Below are positions 34,942 through 46,537 of a stretch of DNA of 64,000 bases, one piece after another. This DNA comes from Rhodobacteraceae bacterium UBA7436. Its GTDB lineage: Bacteria > Pseudomonadota > Alphaproteobacteria > Rhodobacterales > Rhodobacteraceae. Position numbers and translations under genes: made by a program. Below the pieces are notes generated by a model. That model did not search any database. It worked only from the letters and a program-made list of their open reading frames with translations, and had not been told where the DNA came from. How positions within the stretch are numbered: position 1 is the stretch's first letter; each line of letters opens with the position of its first letter. The DNA lies in assembly GCA_002478745.1 (NCBI GenBank), contig DLQI01000065.1, positions 1-64,000 on the forward strand, in the 5' to 3' direction.

Positions 34942-35337
34942 ATGAGCACCGCATCAAAAGCATCAAAAATTGCGTTCTGGGCTATCGGTATCATTGCTGC
35001 TCTTTGGAACACGATGGGCTGCATCAATTTGGTGCAACAATTCAGCCCGGCTGGCGTTTCGACCTTGCCGCCAGAATATCAAAGCTTCATCGAAACACGT
35101 CCTACCTACGCGTTCATAGCATTTGGGGTATCTGTCATTGCAGGCCTAATCGGTGCCATCTTTTTGATGATGCGTCGTGGTCAGGCAACAGTATTGTTCT
35201 TGGCCTCTGGCCTTGGCGCATTCGTTGCAACGATCCCAGCACTGAACGCAGGCATCCCATCGCTCGTCTTGGGCAGCGCAATGTCGATCGTATTGGCCGC
35301 AATCTTCGCGCTATACGCATCGCGCACACGCGACTAA
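34942..35337 (+). CDS. Conserved four-helix membrane protein
   Basis: A 131-residue inner-membrane protein with four hydrophobic segments: IAFWAIGIIAALWNTMGCI, YAFIAFGVSVIAGLIGAIFL, ATVLFLASGLGAFVATIPAL, and GSAMSIVLAAIFALYA. TMGCINLVQQF after helix 1 may be a conserved loop. Function is unknown; I know no enzymatic motif. A GGGGGAATAAGGG stretch is upstream of the ATG. Confidence 0.75.
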   Translation: MSTASKASKIAFWAIGIIAALWNTMGCINLVQQFSPAGVSTLPPEYQSFIETRPTYAFIAFGVSVIAGLIGAIFLMMRRGQATVLFLASGLGAFVATIPALNAGIPSLVLGSAMSIVLAAIFALYASRTRD

Positions 35338-35450
35338 CCGATCTACTACACTTAACCTGTGACTTTGGAATAATGAAGCAACAATGGCGTCTTTCCCAAC
35401 GCGTCATGCTCTGACATACTAAGGCTCAATCAAAACCAATAATTCCGAGC

Positions 35451-37417
<1,967 letters not shown>

Positions 37418-37418
<1 letters not shown>

Positions 37419-37972
37419 TGCCTTTAACTGGAGAATTTCTAGCACCTGAAGATTTTCGAAAGGCTCGAAAATCCCTTTTAATTGTAGCCACGACAACAAT
37501 TGTTGTCGCAGGACTTAATATCACTGGTAATGGTGCTGAAGTTTTAGGCCTCACCGTAGATGTTTCGCAGCGCGAAATTGTATTTTTAGAACAGATACTT
37601 ACTGCACTACTTTGTTTTCTCTACCTTCTGAAAGTTCTTCCTGAATTTGTGCCTTTCATTAAACGCTTTAGCGAATTTCAACTTAAGAAAAAGCAACAGC
37701 GAGCCACAGAAGGTCTTTATGATGATTTGGGCTACAATGAGATTGGAGAGCATTACGAAAGTCCGGCAGATTTCATGGTCAAAGACCATGAGAGAACGTT
37801 GGATAGTCAAAAAAGTAGACTCGAAAGAAGTTATTTCTTCTTCACTCTTCTTCTGAATTCCCTTGATCAGGCTGTCGTAAGCTTAGTTTTACCGTTTGGA
37901 ATCGGATTTACAGCAGTTTTCATTCCACAGCTTCCAGGCGCATTGATGAAGCAACTGTTGCTGATAACTTAA
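37418..37972 (+). CDS. AT-rich membrane protein of unknown function
   Basis: A 184-residue protein. Two hydrophobic segments lie in the first half (LLIVATTTIVVAGLNITG, and ILTALLCFLYLLKVLPEFVP), a charged middle follows (FQLKKKQQRATEGLYDDLG), then FFFTLLLNSLDQAVVSLVLP and the C-terminal helix. The ATG overlaps the parE stop (TGATG), so it is coupled to parE. Its composition is clearly AT-richer than parE, suggesting later insertion. No family was recognised. Confidence 0.7.
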
Positions 37973-38130
37973 CCGCTCTTATCGCTCTAATTCGATTGTA
38001 TAGGCACCGGAGGGGAGGTGTAACCCACCGCCTCCAACACAAACGCCTGTCCCAAACCGTCGGCCAAACGGTGGATTTCACCCAACCTACGTCCGCAAAA
38101 GCAAATCGCGGGGTCTCCCCCGCCCTGCAA

Positions 38131-38259
38131 TTATCCGGTAATGCTCGTCGGATACATAGCCACCCGTGAATTCAACGGCACGCGATCATATAAATCAACC
38201 ATCTGATCATTGATCAAACGCGCTCGGCCATTGGACACTCCACCTGTTCCCAACTGATC
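38131..38259 (-). pseudogene. C-terminal remnant of an L,D-transpeptidase (YkuD) with lost catalytic Cys
   Basis: Within an otherwise gene-free stretch (37973-38395), one frame encodes GGVSNGRARLINDQMVDLYD followed by RVPLNSRVAMYP before TAA. The order matches the YkuD active-site tail, in which S-H-G-C-x-R-L is followed by the DLY-x-RVP region. The catalytic Cys is replaced by Arg, and nothing of the N-terminal domain remains. It is a relic, not an enzyme. No rest of the gene was found upstream. Confidence 0.5.
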
Positions 38260-38395
38260 GCTTGCGCAGTCCCTACAATATCGTAACATTACGAACAAAG
38301 GGGCGGCACGCGCATTTCCCCAAACATGATGTGGTCCGCTAGTCTGGCGCTCAGTCAAATTTGGTATGTGGACTGGTTCCGAAAAGGAGATCGCG

Positions 38396-38830
38396 ATGAC
38401 CCAATACGCTTTGACGATGTTGCTGGCTGGGATCGGCATTCCATTGCTTGCCGGTCTGAATGCGGCACTTGGCAAGTATATCGGGTCGCCTGCTACAGCC
38501 GCCGTTATCCTGTTCCTTGTGGCGCTCAGCATCAGTCTTGTTGTTATGGTCGCAACGGGGGCCGAAGGGTTCAACCGATTGCTGTCCGCCCCCAAACACC
38601 TGTTTTTAGCGGGCGCATTCGTTGCGTTTTATGTGCTGACTATAACCTACATCGCCCCACATTTTGGGGTCGGAAACGCCGTCTTCTTCGTCTTGCTTGG
38701 GCAGTTGATTAGCGCGGCTGCCATCGACCACTTTGGCCTTTTCGGCGCGCAGGTCTCACCTCTTGGGTTGGCGCGCACCTCTGGCATCGCCTTGATGGCT
38801 GCGGGTGTTTGGCTGACCCAAATCGCTTAG
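38396..38830 (+). CDS. DMT superfamily transporter, YdcZ (DUF606) type
   Basis: A 144-residue membrane protein with five hydrophobic segments; AGIGIPLLAGLNAALGKYIG and VGNAVFFVLLGQLISAAAID are typical of the DUF606/YdcZ family, which often works as half-size paired transporters. Only one copy is here. Start ATG 38396 follows AAAAGGAG; an ATG 30 bases upstream in frame has no site. It converges with the Ldh-type gene 20 bases on. Confidence 0.85.
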   Translation: MTQYALTMLLAGIGIPLLAGLNAALGKYIGSPATAAVILFLVALSISLVVMVATGAEGFNRLLSAPKHLFLAGAFVAFYVLTITYIAPHFGVGNAVFFVLLGQLISAAAIDHFGLFGAQVSPLGLARTSGIALMAAGVWLTQIA

Positions 38831-38850
38831 GTCAGCCAATTGTGCGAAAC

Positions 38851-39840
38851 TTAAAACGCGTCCAAGCCTGACAGCTCCATCGCCTGCGCCCAGACTGCGT
38901 CTGGAACGTCAACGGGATCGCTTTCCGTGCGCCCTTGGCCTGGCATACGCGCGCCTTCGTCCTCACTGATTGCTTCAGCGATACGGGCCAACCGATCTGT
39001 AAACCCATCAGACACATTAGGATCAATAATCATGTAATATTGACCCAAGTCGTGGTGCGGTCCTTCGGGTGCCTTCAGTGGTTTCACATCTTGGCTAAGG
39101 GTAGAGCCAGTCATACCCGCAGCTAAAATTTCAGCCATCAGCCCCAAACCCCAGCCTTTGTACCCGCCCATCGAAACCAGCGAACCAGTCAATGCCGCTT
39201 CTGGATCCGTCGTTGGATTGCCGTCTTTATCCACGGCCCACCCTTCAGGAATCGATGTACCAGCGGCCTTAGCCATAGTAATTTTTCCCAATGCAACAGT
39301 TGTCGTAGATTGGTCAAACTGCATAGCCAATCCGCCCTGCCCGTCAGGCACAGAAAACGCGATTGGGTTTGTGCCAATGACGCGTGTCTTGCCGCCTGGG
39401 GGGGCAACGATAGGTGATGCGTTCGTCAGGCCAAAACAAATAAACCCTGCGCGCGCCACTTGTTCGGTAAAATAGCCCAAGGACGTACATGTATGCGCAT
39501 GACCGATGGCCAAGGTAGCAGTCCCAAACTTACGCGCAGCGTCAAGCGCGGGCACAAGGCCATAAGCAAATGCGGGTTGCGCAAAACCATATTGCGCATC
39601 CACAAGAATTGTTGCTGCACGCGGCGCTGACACCACAGGGGATACATTCCCTTTCACGCGACCAGTGCGCAATTGCTGACAGTAGCTTTCTAAGTAGTAC
39701 AGCCCACAAATACGATTCCCGTGCGCCTCAGCTTTGCGTACGGCACGCGCAACTTCAGCCGCAGGGAATGCGTCTGCGCCATGTTCAAGCAACGCCGCCA
39801 ATACAACGCGTTCAATTTCGTCTAAGGTCACATGTGGCAT
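38851..39840 (-). CDS. Malate/L-lactate dehydrogenase-type (Ldh family) oxidoreductase
   Basis: A 329-residue NAD(P)H-dependent oxidoreductase of the DpkA/ComC/YlbC type, not of classical LDH type. Seen: HGNRICGLYYLESYCQQL near the N-terminus, GHAHTCTSLGYFTEQVARAG with the active-site His, VIGTNPIAFSVPDG, and GYKGWGLGLMAEILA. Members reduce 2-oxo acids, cyclic imino acids or sulfopyruvate; the substrate is not decided by context. Start ATG 39840. Confidence 0.85.
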   Translation of the reverse strand: MPHVTLDEIERVVLAALLEHGADAFPAAEVARAVRKAEAHGNRICGLYYLESYCQQLRTGRVKGNVSPVVSAPRAATILVDAQYGFAQPAFAYGLVPALDAARKFGTATLAIGHAHTCTSLGYFTEQVARAGFICFGLTNASPIVAPPGGKTRVIGTNPIAFSVPDGQGGLAMQFDQSTTTVALGKITMAKAAGTSIPEGWAVDKDGNPTTDPEAALTGSLVSMGGYKGWGLGLMAEILAAGMTGSTLSQDVKPLKAPEGPHHDLGQYYMIIDPNVSDGFTDRLARIAEAISEDEGARMPGQGRTESDPVDVPDAVWAQAMELSGLDAF

Positions 39841-39878
39841 CGCGCAGTCTCCATGAGTGTTTTGGGTTTTTAGTATAA

Positions 39879-40571
39879 CTAAATATGAGGCTCGTTGCGC
39901 AAAACGCCAGCATCTAATCGCACAATCCTGTCCATTCGGGCAGCCAATTCCAAGTTATGGGTGGCAATGACTGCCGCCAAGCCCGTTGACCGCACCAAGT
40001 CCATCAATGCACCAAAGACTTGATCAGAAGTGGTCGGATCAAGGTTGCCTGTTGGTTCATCACCCAAAAGCAACCGTGGACCGTTTGCAAGGGCACGGCA
40101 AAACGCCACGCGCTGTGCTTCGCCACCAGACAATGCAGCAGGGCGGTGATCTGCACGCTCTGCCACGCCTACGCGGCCAAGCAGGTCAAGCGCGCGTTCA
40201 TGCGCCGCTTTGCGACCCACGCCTGCAGCCAACTGGGGCAACACGATATTCTCAAGTGCTGTAAATTCAGGCAGCAAATGGTGGAATTGATAAACAAAAC
40301 CAAGGTCATCTCGGCGAAGCCCTGTGCGTTTCGCATCGTTCAGACCTTGCATGTTTTGACCACCAAAAGTGACGTCCCCCGCATCAGGCGTGTCCAATAG
40401 ACCGGCCATATGAAGCAACGTGGACTTGCCTGCTCCAGACGGGGCAACCAAAGCAACAACTTCACCGGCTTTGACCTTTAGGTCCACACCACGCAAAACC
40501 TGCACCTTATTGGGTAAACCAACATTGTAGGTTTTGCTTATCCCGCTCAGTTCAAGGACTAGATCACTCAT
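39879..40571 (-). CDS. lolD: Lipoprotein-releasing ABC transporter ATP-binding protein LolD
   Basis: A 230-residue ATPase. Walker A is APSGAGKST, signature [15 protein letters not shown], Walker [34 protein letters not shown] is the classical Q-loop region of LolD, including the '[10 protein letters not shown]' phrase. It energises release of outer-membrane lipoproteins from the inner membrane. It overlaps the permease gene by 8 bases. Confidence 0.94.
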   Translation of the reverse strand: MSDLVLELSGISKTYNVGLPNKVQVLRGVDLKVKAGEVVALVAPSGAGKSTLLHMAGLLDTPDAGDVTFGGQNMQGLNDAKRTGLRRDDLGFVYQFHHLLPEFTALENIVLPQLAAGVGRKAAHERALDLLGRVGVAERADHRPAALSGGEAQRVAFCRALANGPRLLLGDEPTGNLDPTTSDQVFGALMDLVRSTGLAAVIATHNLELAARMDRIVRLDAGVLRNEPHI

Positions 40572-41850
40572 AACGCAAAGCCTCCACGGGATTCATTCGG
40601 GCCGCACGTCGCGCAGGAAAGATCGTTACGATGAATGACAAGCCAAGGGACAGAGCGACCGCTGACATGACATCTGCAAAGTGTAGTTCCGCAGGCAAAG
40701 CATAAATCCCACGAATTGCAGGATCCCAAACGCCGCCCCCCATAAGCCAGTTTACCGTGCTGAAAATCGGATCGATATAAATCGCGAACAAGCAGCCAAA
40801 TATCACCCCCAGGGCGGTGCCAATGATCCCAGTGAAAGCACCGCAGATAAAGAAAACCCGTAAAACCGAACCTTCGCTTAGTCCCATAGTACGCAATATG
40901 CCAATATCGCGCCCCTTGTTCTTCACCAACATAATCAAACCGCTCACAATGTTCATTGCAGCGATCAAAACCAAAATTGATAGGATGACGAACATCACAT
41001 TGTCCTCAACCTCAAGTGCACGTAGGAACCCGCCGGAAGCTTCCAACCACGTAAAGGGCAAAGCCCGATCGCCTGCGGCAGCAATAATTTGAGGTATCAA
41101 ACCATCAATCGCTTCTGGGTCTTCGACCATGACTTCCAGTTCGGTTGCACCACCTTCACGATTGAAAAACGCCTGTGCATCCTGAATTGGCAAGTAAGTC
41201 CGCGTCCGATCAATATCGTAGCGCCCGGCACTAAACACATAAACAACCTCATAGGCATTGACCCGTGGGCTTGTCCCAAACGCAGTCTTGACGCCGTTGG
41301 GCGAGATGATCTTGATTTTGTCCCCAACGCTTGCACCCAATTCACGCGCAACGCCTGACCCAATCGCAATGCCTTGGTCAAAGCGCGTGATATCGCCATA
41401 TGAAGTTTCGGGATTGGCAATCCGCGGGATTGTCAAAAGGTCTGCCGCAGAGATACCATAAATCTCAATACCTGAGTTCGACTGGCGCAAATTCGCCATC
41501 GCCTGCGCGCGTACTAGCGGGGCCACACGAATAACACCGTCAACTTCAGACACACGTTCCGCCATCGCGGTATAATCTTTGATCGTGCGATCAATTTGGC
41601 CGCTATCTAGAACCTCGCCCATATTATAAACGGTGACATGCGCATTTGATCCGAGGATTGTATCAACAAACTCAGCGCGAAATCCCGACCGCACTGCAAG
41701 GGTCACAATCAATGCGAAAACCGCCAGTGTGATCCCAACCAAGCTTATAACTGTCATAACACTTACGCCACCTTCAGCGCGGCGCGCGCGCAGATAGCGC
41801 CAGGCAATCATCCACTCGAAAGGTGCAAAGGGTTTGGGCGTGTTGGCCAT
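40564..41850 (-). CDS. lolC: Lipoprotein-releasing ABC transporter permease LolC/LolE
   Basis: A 428-residue FtsX/MacB-type permease. Order: TM1 at [20 protein letters not shown], a large periplasmic domain (about 60-285), then three TM helices, with [20 protein letters not shown] as the coupling region. Start ATG 41850 gives [13 protein letters not shown], the usual opening; 67 upstream in-frame codons look non-coding. Alphaproteobacteria often have a single LolC/E-like (LolF) protein, so a LolF name would serve equally. Confidence 0.92.
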   Translation of the reverse strand: MANTPKPFAPFEWMIAWRYLRARRAEGGVSVMTVISLVGITLAVFALIVTLAVRSGFRAEFVDTILGSNAHVTVYNMGEVLDSGQIDRTIKDYTAMAERVSEVDGVIRVAPLVRAQAMANLRQSNSGIEIYGISAADLLTIPRIANPETSYGDITRFDQGIAIGSGVARELGASVGDKIKIISPNGVKTAFGTSPRVNAYEVVYVFSAGRYDIDRTRTYLPIQDAQAFFNREGGATELEVMVEDPEAIDGLIPQIIAAAGDRALPFTWLEASGGFLRALEVEDNVMFVILSILVLIAAMNIVSGLIMLVKNKGRDIGILRTMGLSEGSVLRVFFICGAFTGIIGTALGVIFGCLFAIYIDPIFSTVNWLMGGGVWDPAIRGIYALPAELHFADVMSAVALSLGLSFIVTIFPARRAARMNPVEALRYE

Positions 41851-41912
41851 TTTAGGCTCTTTCTTGTTTGGTATGCCAGTTGCAGACAACCTGTGTCGTT
41901 TGTACGCCGTGG

Positions 41913-42404
41913 TCAAGCTGTGCGTCGGCGAAACGGCCAGCGAATAACCGCCATAAGACTGCTCATTGCGATCAAGCCAACGAAAAAGCCAAAACCAGCA
42001 AAGATTGCGCTCGTCAGGTTGAGCGGGACAGCAGGCTCGAACACATCCCATGCCGCACTTGCCACATCGCCATCGGTAAAGCGGGCCGCGTGATAGGCCC
42101 GCATGAATGGACCAGCCTCAGCCAATAGCCTCAAATCTTCAGTCAAAACCGCATGACGGTCAAAAGTACGTTCCATATCGGCGCGACGCCGTTCGATAAA
42201 ATCGGCTCCGATCATCTGCTCCAGCGCTTCAGAACGCGACAGTCCTTCTACGGCTGCAGAAGTGTCGAAATCTGCGACAACCTCGCTCAGTGCGTCAACG
42301 GCTCCGCCCAACCGTTGCGCGTATTGCTGACTGAACTCAGGAAATTGGGAGGTGCCAGCACCGACGGCCAAGCCACCAGCAAGCGTGATTGCACGAACGA
42401 TCAT
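41913..42404 (-). CDS. DUF2937 family membrane protein
   Basis: A 163-residue protein with an N-terminal hydrophobic segment (AITLAGGLAVGAGTSQFPEF) and a C-terminal one (SAIFAGFGFFVGLIAMSSLM). The pattern of FSQQYAQRLGGAVDALSEVV after the first helix matches the DUF2937 family. Such proteins have two membrane segments around a helical region in the periplasm. Function is unknown. It sits between lolC/E and proS on the same strand. Confidence 0.83.
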   Translation of the reverse strand: MIVRAITLAGGLAVGAGTSQFPEFSQQYAQRLGGAVDALSEVVADFDTSAAVEGLSRSEALEQMIGADFIERRRADMERTFDRHAVLTEDLRLLAEAGPFMRAYHAARFTDGDVASAAWDVFEPAVPLNLTSAIFAGFGFFVGLIAMSSLMAVIRWPFRRRTA

Positions 42405-42426
42405 CGCAGTACCTCCCTTTCTTGAG

Positions 42427-43764
42427 CTAAAGCGCCGTGTAGATTTCTGCGATCTTCTGAACTGCCAATTCTGGCGTCATCTCTTCACTCTCACCGGTTC
42501 GGCGCGAGGTCAGCTCAACAACACCATTCTTCAAGCCACGTGGACCAACCGTAATGCGCCAAGGCAAACCAATCAGATCCATAGTTGCGAACTTGCCACC
42601 AGCGCGCTCTTTACGGTCATCATAAAGGGGTTCCAGACCAAGCGCAGTCAACGACTTATATAGCGCATCACAAGCTGCATCTGCTTCTTCGTCACCCTGT
42701 TTCAAGTTCACAATACCACAGTGGTACGGCGTGACGCCTTCTGGCCAAATAATACCCTTATCATCGTGGCTGGCTTCAATGATTGCACCCAACAAGCGGC
42801 TGACGCCGATCCCGTGTGACCCCATGTGAACAGGTACGGGCTTACCATCAGGACCTTGAACTGTGGCCTTCATCGCTTCCGAATACTTAGTGCCAAAGTA
42901 GAAAATCTGACCTACTTCAATGCCACGGGCCGTCATGCGACGGTCCTCAGGAACCTGATTAAACAGCGCTTCATCGTGCGTTTCGTCCGTACGCGCGTAT
43001 TTGGTTGTGAATTCTTGCATCACGGCCGCACATTGCTCAACATTGTCATAGTCGATGTCTCGGTCCCCAAAAGTCAGGTCAGTCACTGCGCTATCGTAAA
43101 ACACCTCAGATTCACCTGTTTCAGCCAAAACTAAGAATTCATGCGTATCATCACCACCAATTGGGCCAGAGTCCGCACGCATTGGGATCGCTTGCAAACC
43201 CATGCGTTCATAGGTGCGCAGATAGCTAACCAAGTGACGATTATAGGCGTGCAACGCATCCTCTTTGGTCAGGTCAAAGTTGTAACCGTCTTTCATATAG
43301 AATTCACGGCCACGCATCACGCCAAAACGTGGACGGCGTTCATCGCGGAATTTCCACTGAATTTGATACATGGTCAAAGGTAAGTCTTTGTAGCTACCAA
43401 CATGCGAACGGAAAATGTCTGTGATCATTTCTTCTGCTGTTGGAGTGAACAACATATCACGATCATTACGGTCTTTGATGCGCAACATCTCTTCACCGTA
43501 ATCATCATAACGACCACTTTCGCGCCAAAGGTCAGCAGATTGAATGGTCGGCATCAACATCGGCATATGCCCAGCGCGCTGCTGTTCTTCGTGCACAATG
43601 TTCTCAATTTTGCGCAAAACTTTAAAACCAAGCGGCAACCAGGAATAAATCCCAGCACTTGATTGCTTGATCATGCCTGCACGCAGCATCAAACGGTGGC
43701 TAACAATCTGCGCCTCAGCAGGGTTTTCCTTTAGAACGGGCAGAAAATAACGGCTCAAACGCAT
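42427..43764 (-). CDS. proS: Proline--tRNA ligase
   Basis: A 445-residue ProRS of the short alphaproteobacterial type, without the YbaK-like insertion domain that makes E. coli ProRS 572 residues. Class II motif 1/2 regions: [40 protein letters not shown]; motif 3: [19 protein letters not shown]. The anticodon domain is C-terminal. Start ATG 43764 ([10 protein letters not shown]) follows GAGGAG. It charges tRNA-Pro. Confidence 0.95.
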   Translation of the reverse strand: MRLSRYFLPVLKENPAEAQIVSHRLMLRAGMIKQSSAGIYSWLPLGFKVLRKIENIVHEEQQRAGHMPMLMPTIQSADLWRESGRYDDYGEEMLRIKDRNDRDMLFTPTAEEMITDIFRSHVGSYKDLPLTMYQIQWKFRDERRPRFGVMRGREFYMKDGYNFDLTKEDALHAYNRHLVSYLRTYERMGLQAIPMRADSGPIGGDDTHEFLVLAETGESEVFYDSAVTDLTFGDRDIDYDNVEQCAAVMQEFTTKYARTDETHDEALFNQVPEDRRMTARGIEVGQIFYFGTKYSEAMKATVQGPDGKPVPVHMGSHGIGVSRLLGAIIEASHDDKGIIWPEGVTPYHCGIVNLKQGDEEADAACDALYKSLTALGLEPLYDDRKERAGGKFATMDLIGLPWRITVGPRGLKNGVVELTSRRTGESEEMTPELAVQKIAEIYTAL

Positions 43765-43883
43765 CGTGTGGCTCCTCAAATAACAGTTGTTGCCTGATTA
43801 AGCCAAACGGCCAGCCCTCGCAACGCCCCTGTTACGTCCCAGCAATCTCGCCAACTTCATCTTGCCAGAAAAACTCTGGGGGA

Positions 43884-43910
43884 GACGCGCAGCGTCGGGG
43901 GCAAAGCCCC
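43884..43910. repeat. Two adjacent small hairpins in the proS-fasciclin gap
   Basis: GACGC (43884-43888) pairs with GCGTC (43892-43896), and immediately after it GGGGC (43898-43902) pairs with GCCCC (43906-43910), each over a 3-base loop. They lie in a 313-base gap (43765-44077) with no gene. They may be a REP-like unit or a weak terminator; nothing else was seen in the gap apart from the fasciclin leader. Confidence 0.35.
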
Positions 43911-44077
43911 TAAAACAACCAAATACCCCCCTGTCGAGCTAGTTCATAAACCACCCAAATCAAGCAATTGAAACCTTTGATCACACAACCGCGAGCGACA
44001 TGATCCATCGCACAAACAACGGCGTATCTTTTTCAACAAGTCATGAGGCTTGGATGAAAAAATGGAAGGTTTTTACA

Positions 44078-44593
44078 ATGAATACTTTGCGCAATTTGGC
44101 AGCCACAGCCGCTGTAACACTCACACTTGGTACCGCAGCTCAGGCCGCTAACATCGTTGAAATCGCATCAGGTGATGATCGTTTCACAACACTGGTTGCC
44201 GCCGTCTCCGCGGCGGGACTCGTCGAAACGCTTCAGGGGCCCGGTCCGTTCACTGTCTTCGCACCGCTCAACGATGCTTTCGCAGCATTGCCAGCAGGAA
44301 CAGTGGAAACATTATTGAAACCTGAAAACAAAGGCGATCTTATAAACATCCTTTTGTATCATGTAGATGATCGCAATCTAACAGCCGAAGCGATCCCAAC
44401 TGGGTCCAACTACTTCAAGCCGATCCTAGCCTCCGAGCGTTTGTGCATCACCAAAAGTGCAGAGGGCGTTACGATTGCTGATGGTACCGGAGAAATGGCA
44501 ACGGTTGTGGTTGCAAACATCAAAGCTGACAACGGCGTGATCCACGTAATCGACAAAGTACTTCTGCCAGGCACACGTCCAGCTTGCCACTAA
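44078..44593 (+). CDS. Fasciclin domain protein, secreted
   Basis: A 171-residue exported protein. The signal peptide is MNTLRNLAATAAVTLTLGTAAQA. A single FAS1 domain covers the rest: the FTTLVAAVSAAGLVETLQG opening, GPFTVFAPLNDAFAALPAG as the H1 motif, LLYHVDDRNLTAEAI, and DNGVIHVIDKVLLP as the H2 motif. FAS1 domains serve in adhesion and matrix binding. Start ATG 44078 follows GGAAGG; a longer reading from 44000 lacks a signal peptide at its end. Strong terminator follows. Confidence 0.93.
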   Translation: MNTLRNLAATAAVTLTLGTAAQAANIVEIASGDDRFTTLVAAVSAAGLVETLQGPGPFTVFAPLNDAFAALPAGTVETLLKPENKGDLINILLYHVDDRNLTAEAIPTGSNYFKPILASERLCITKSAEGVTIADGTGEMATVVVANIKADNGVIHVIDKVLLPGTRPACH

Positions 44594-44612
44594 ACAAAAC
44601 TTAATAACCATC

Positions 44613-44637
44613 AAAGGCCCCGCAATGCGGGGCCTTT
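44613..44637 (+). terminator. Rho-independent terminator after the fasciclin gene
   Basis: AAAGGCCCCGC (44613-44623) and GCGGGGCCTTT (44627-44637) form a perfect 11-bp stem over a 3-base loop, with the T-run continuing to 44639. Confidence 0.93.
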
Positions 44638-44704
44638 TTCCATCTGCCCTTGAATATCATCCCCAAACACGCGATTTGTAAGAAGGATTAATGAGGAGCC
44701 GAAG

Positions 44705-45817
44705 ATGGGCCTACCAGTACGTGATCAACTAAAATATTGGGGCCTCACTGCTGCGATATTTTTTGTCCTGCTTTGGGTATTGGGGGACGTACTTCTGCCC
44801 TTCGTCCTAGGCGCTGCTGTTGCCTATTTCCTTGATCCCGTTGCAGACCGTCTTGAAGCCCTTGGTGCCAGCCGTGTTTTGGCAACAGCCACTATCACCC
44901 TGACTGCGGTTTTCATCTTTGTTCTGGTTGCTTTGTTGGTAATCCCAACCCTCATTCACCAAACCACATCTCTTTTTGCCAGCGCTCCGCAATATGCGAC
45001 CGACCTAGGGATGATGCTCACGGAACGCTTTCCTGCATTGCTCGACGAAACATCGCCTCTTAGCCAAACCCTGTACAGTGTCGGGGAGACGATCAAAAGC
45101 AGAGGTGGCACATTGCTGAATACGGCCCTCAGCTCAGCAGCATCTTTGATCAGCATCATTACACTGTTCGTCATCGTACCTGTAGTGTCGGTCTATTTAT
45201 TATTAGATTGGGACAACATGATCGCCCGTATCGATGAACTGATGCCCCGCGACCACGCGCCCATCATTCGCACACTTGCCAAACAAATCGACCAAACCCT
45301 AGCCGCATTCATTCGCGGCATGGGCACCGTTTGCCTGATCCTTGGAACATACTACGCTTTTGCGTTGATGATCGTCGGCTTGCAATTTGGTCTGGTCGTA
45401 GGCTTTATCGCAGGTCTAATTACCTTCATTCCATACCTTGGCTCACTTATAGGCGGCGTATTAGCCATCGGCCTTGCCCTGTTCCAATTCTGGAACGGTG
45501 TTGAGGTCACAACAGATGGCGTCATCACATATTCAACTGATTGGATGCGCATTGGCCTTGTCGCGATCGTCTTTGTTATTGGACAAGTAATCGAGGGCAA
45601 CTATCTGACCCCGAAACTTGTCGGCAACAGCGTTGGCCTGCATCCTGTTTGGTTACTTTTGTCTTTGTCAGTGTTCGGAACAGTCTTTGGTTTCGTAGGT
45701 CTACTTGTCGCCGTGCCTTTGGCAGCTGCAATTGGTGTAATCATCCGCTTTGCAATAGGACAGTACAACACCAGCCTGCTTTACAAAGGGCACAGCCGAG
45801 AGTCCGACGACGCATGA
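44705..45817 (+). CDS. AI-2E family transporter (PerM-like)
   Basis: A 370-residue inner-membrane protein with about eight hydrophobic segments. Family marks: VLGDVLLPFVLGAAVAYFLDP near the N-terminus, FVIVPVVSVYLLLDWD, GLITFIPYLGSLIGG, and NYLTPKLVGNSVGLHPVWLL. Members were named for autoinducer-2 export, but most transport roles are not proven. It overlaps hda by 4 bases (ATGA), as in other alphaproteobacteria. Confidence 0.9.
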   Translation: MGLPVRDQLKYWGLTAAIFFVLLWVLGDVLLPFVLGAAVAYFLDPVADRLEALGASRVLATATITLTAVFIFVLVALLVIPTLIHQTTSLFASAPQYATDLGMMLTERFPALLDETSPLSQTLYSVGETIKSRGGTLLNTALSSAASLISIITLFVIVPVVSVYLLLDWDNMIARIDELMPRDHAPIIRTLAKQIDQTLAAFIRGMGTVCLILGTYYAFALMIVGLQFGLVVGFIAGLITFIPYLGSLIGGVLAIGLALFQFWNGVEVTTDGVITYSTDWMRIGLVAIVFVIGQVIEGNYLTPKLVGNSVGLHPVWLLLSLSVFGTVFGFVGLLVAVPLAAAIGVIIRFAIGQYNTSLLYKGHSRESDDA

Positions 45818-46485
45818 ACCAGCAACTTAGTTTTGATTTACCCGTTGTGCCGGCCCTCGGGCGCGACGACTTCATGATTGCGCCCAGTAATGCATTGGCA
45901 GTCGCGATGATGGAAACCTCCCAAAACTGGGAAGGGGGAAAACTCATTTTATGTGGTCCCGAAGGTTCAGGCAAAACTCACCTGTCTCACGTCTGGGCAG
46001 GCACGCACGATGGGCAAATTGTCTCCGCTATGAATCTTTCAGATGCTGATATTCCAACCCTTGCGCAAGCGGCTGTTGTCGTTGAGGACGTCCCAAACAT
46101 AGCTGCAAACTCCGACGCTCAAACCGCGTTGTTTCACCTACACAACTTGATGCGCATGAACCAGAACCCCTTGTTGATGACCGGCACTGGCACACCGAAC
46201 CACTGGGGCCTTAACCTTCCAGACCTTCAGAGCCGCATAGACGCAGCAGGCGTTGCGACCCTTGAAGCACCTGACGATACTCTTTTGGGTGCGGTAATTG
46301 CCAAACAATTTAGTGACCGCCAGCTTATGCCTCGTCCTGATGTGATCCCATTTTTGGTCCTTCGCATTGATCGCTCGTTTGCAGCAGCACGGGAGGTTGT
46401 TTGCGCGATGGATGGCCATAGCCTTGCACGCCACAAACCGTTGACACGCGCACTAGCCTCTCAAGTGCTGGACAACTTGGGATAA
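45814..46485 (+). CDS. hdaA: DnaA-homologue regulator Hda/HdaA
   Basis: A 223-residue AAA+ protein resembling the middle domain of DnaA. The N-terminus NQQLSFDLPV matches the clamp-binding motif that links Hda to the DNA sliding clamp. Walker A is GPEGSGKTHL. In alphaproteobacteria HdaA promotes hydrolysis of DnaA-bound ATP after initiation. Start ATG 45814 overlaps the transporter stop; the open frame further upstream covers that transporter gene in another frame. Confidence 0.9.
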   Translation: MNQQLSFDLPVVPALGRDDFMIAPSNALAVAMMETSQNWEGGKLILCGPEGSGKTHLSHVWAGTHDGQIVSAMNLSDADIPTLAQAAVVVEDVPNIAANSDAQTALFHLHNLMRMNQNPLLMTGTGTPNHWGLNLPDLQSRIDAAGVATLEAPDDTLLGAVIAKQFSDRQLMPRPDVIPFLVLRIDRSFAAAREVVCAMDGHSLARHKPLTRALASQVLDNLG

Positions 46486-46537
46486 ACCGCGCAATAATCG
46501 CCACTTAGACGTCATAGTTGAGTGCTACCAAAATCCT

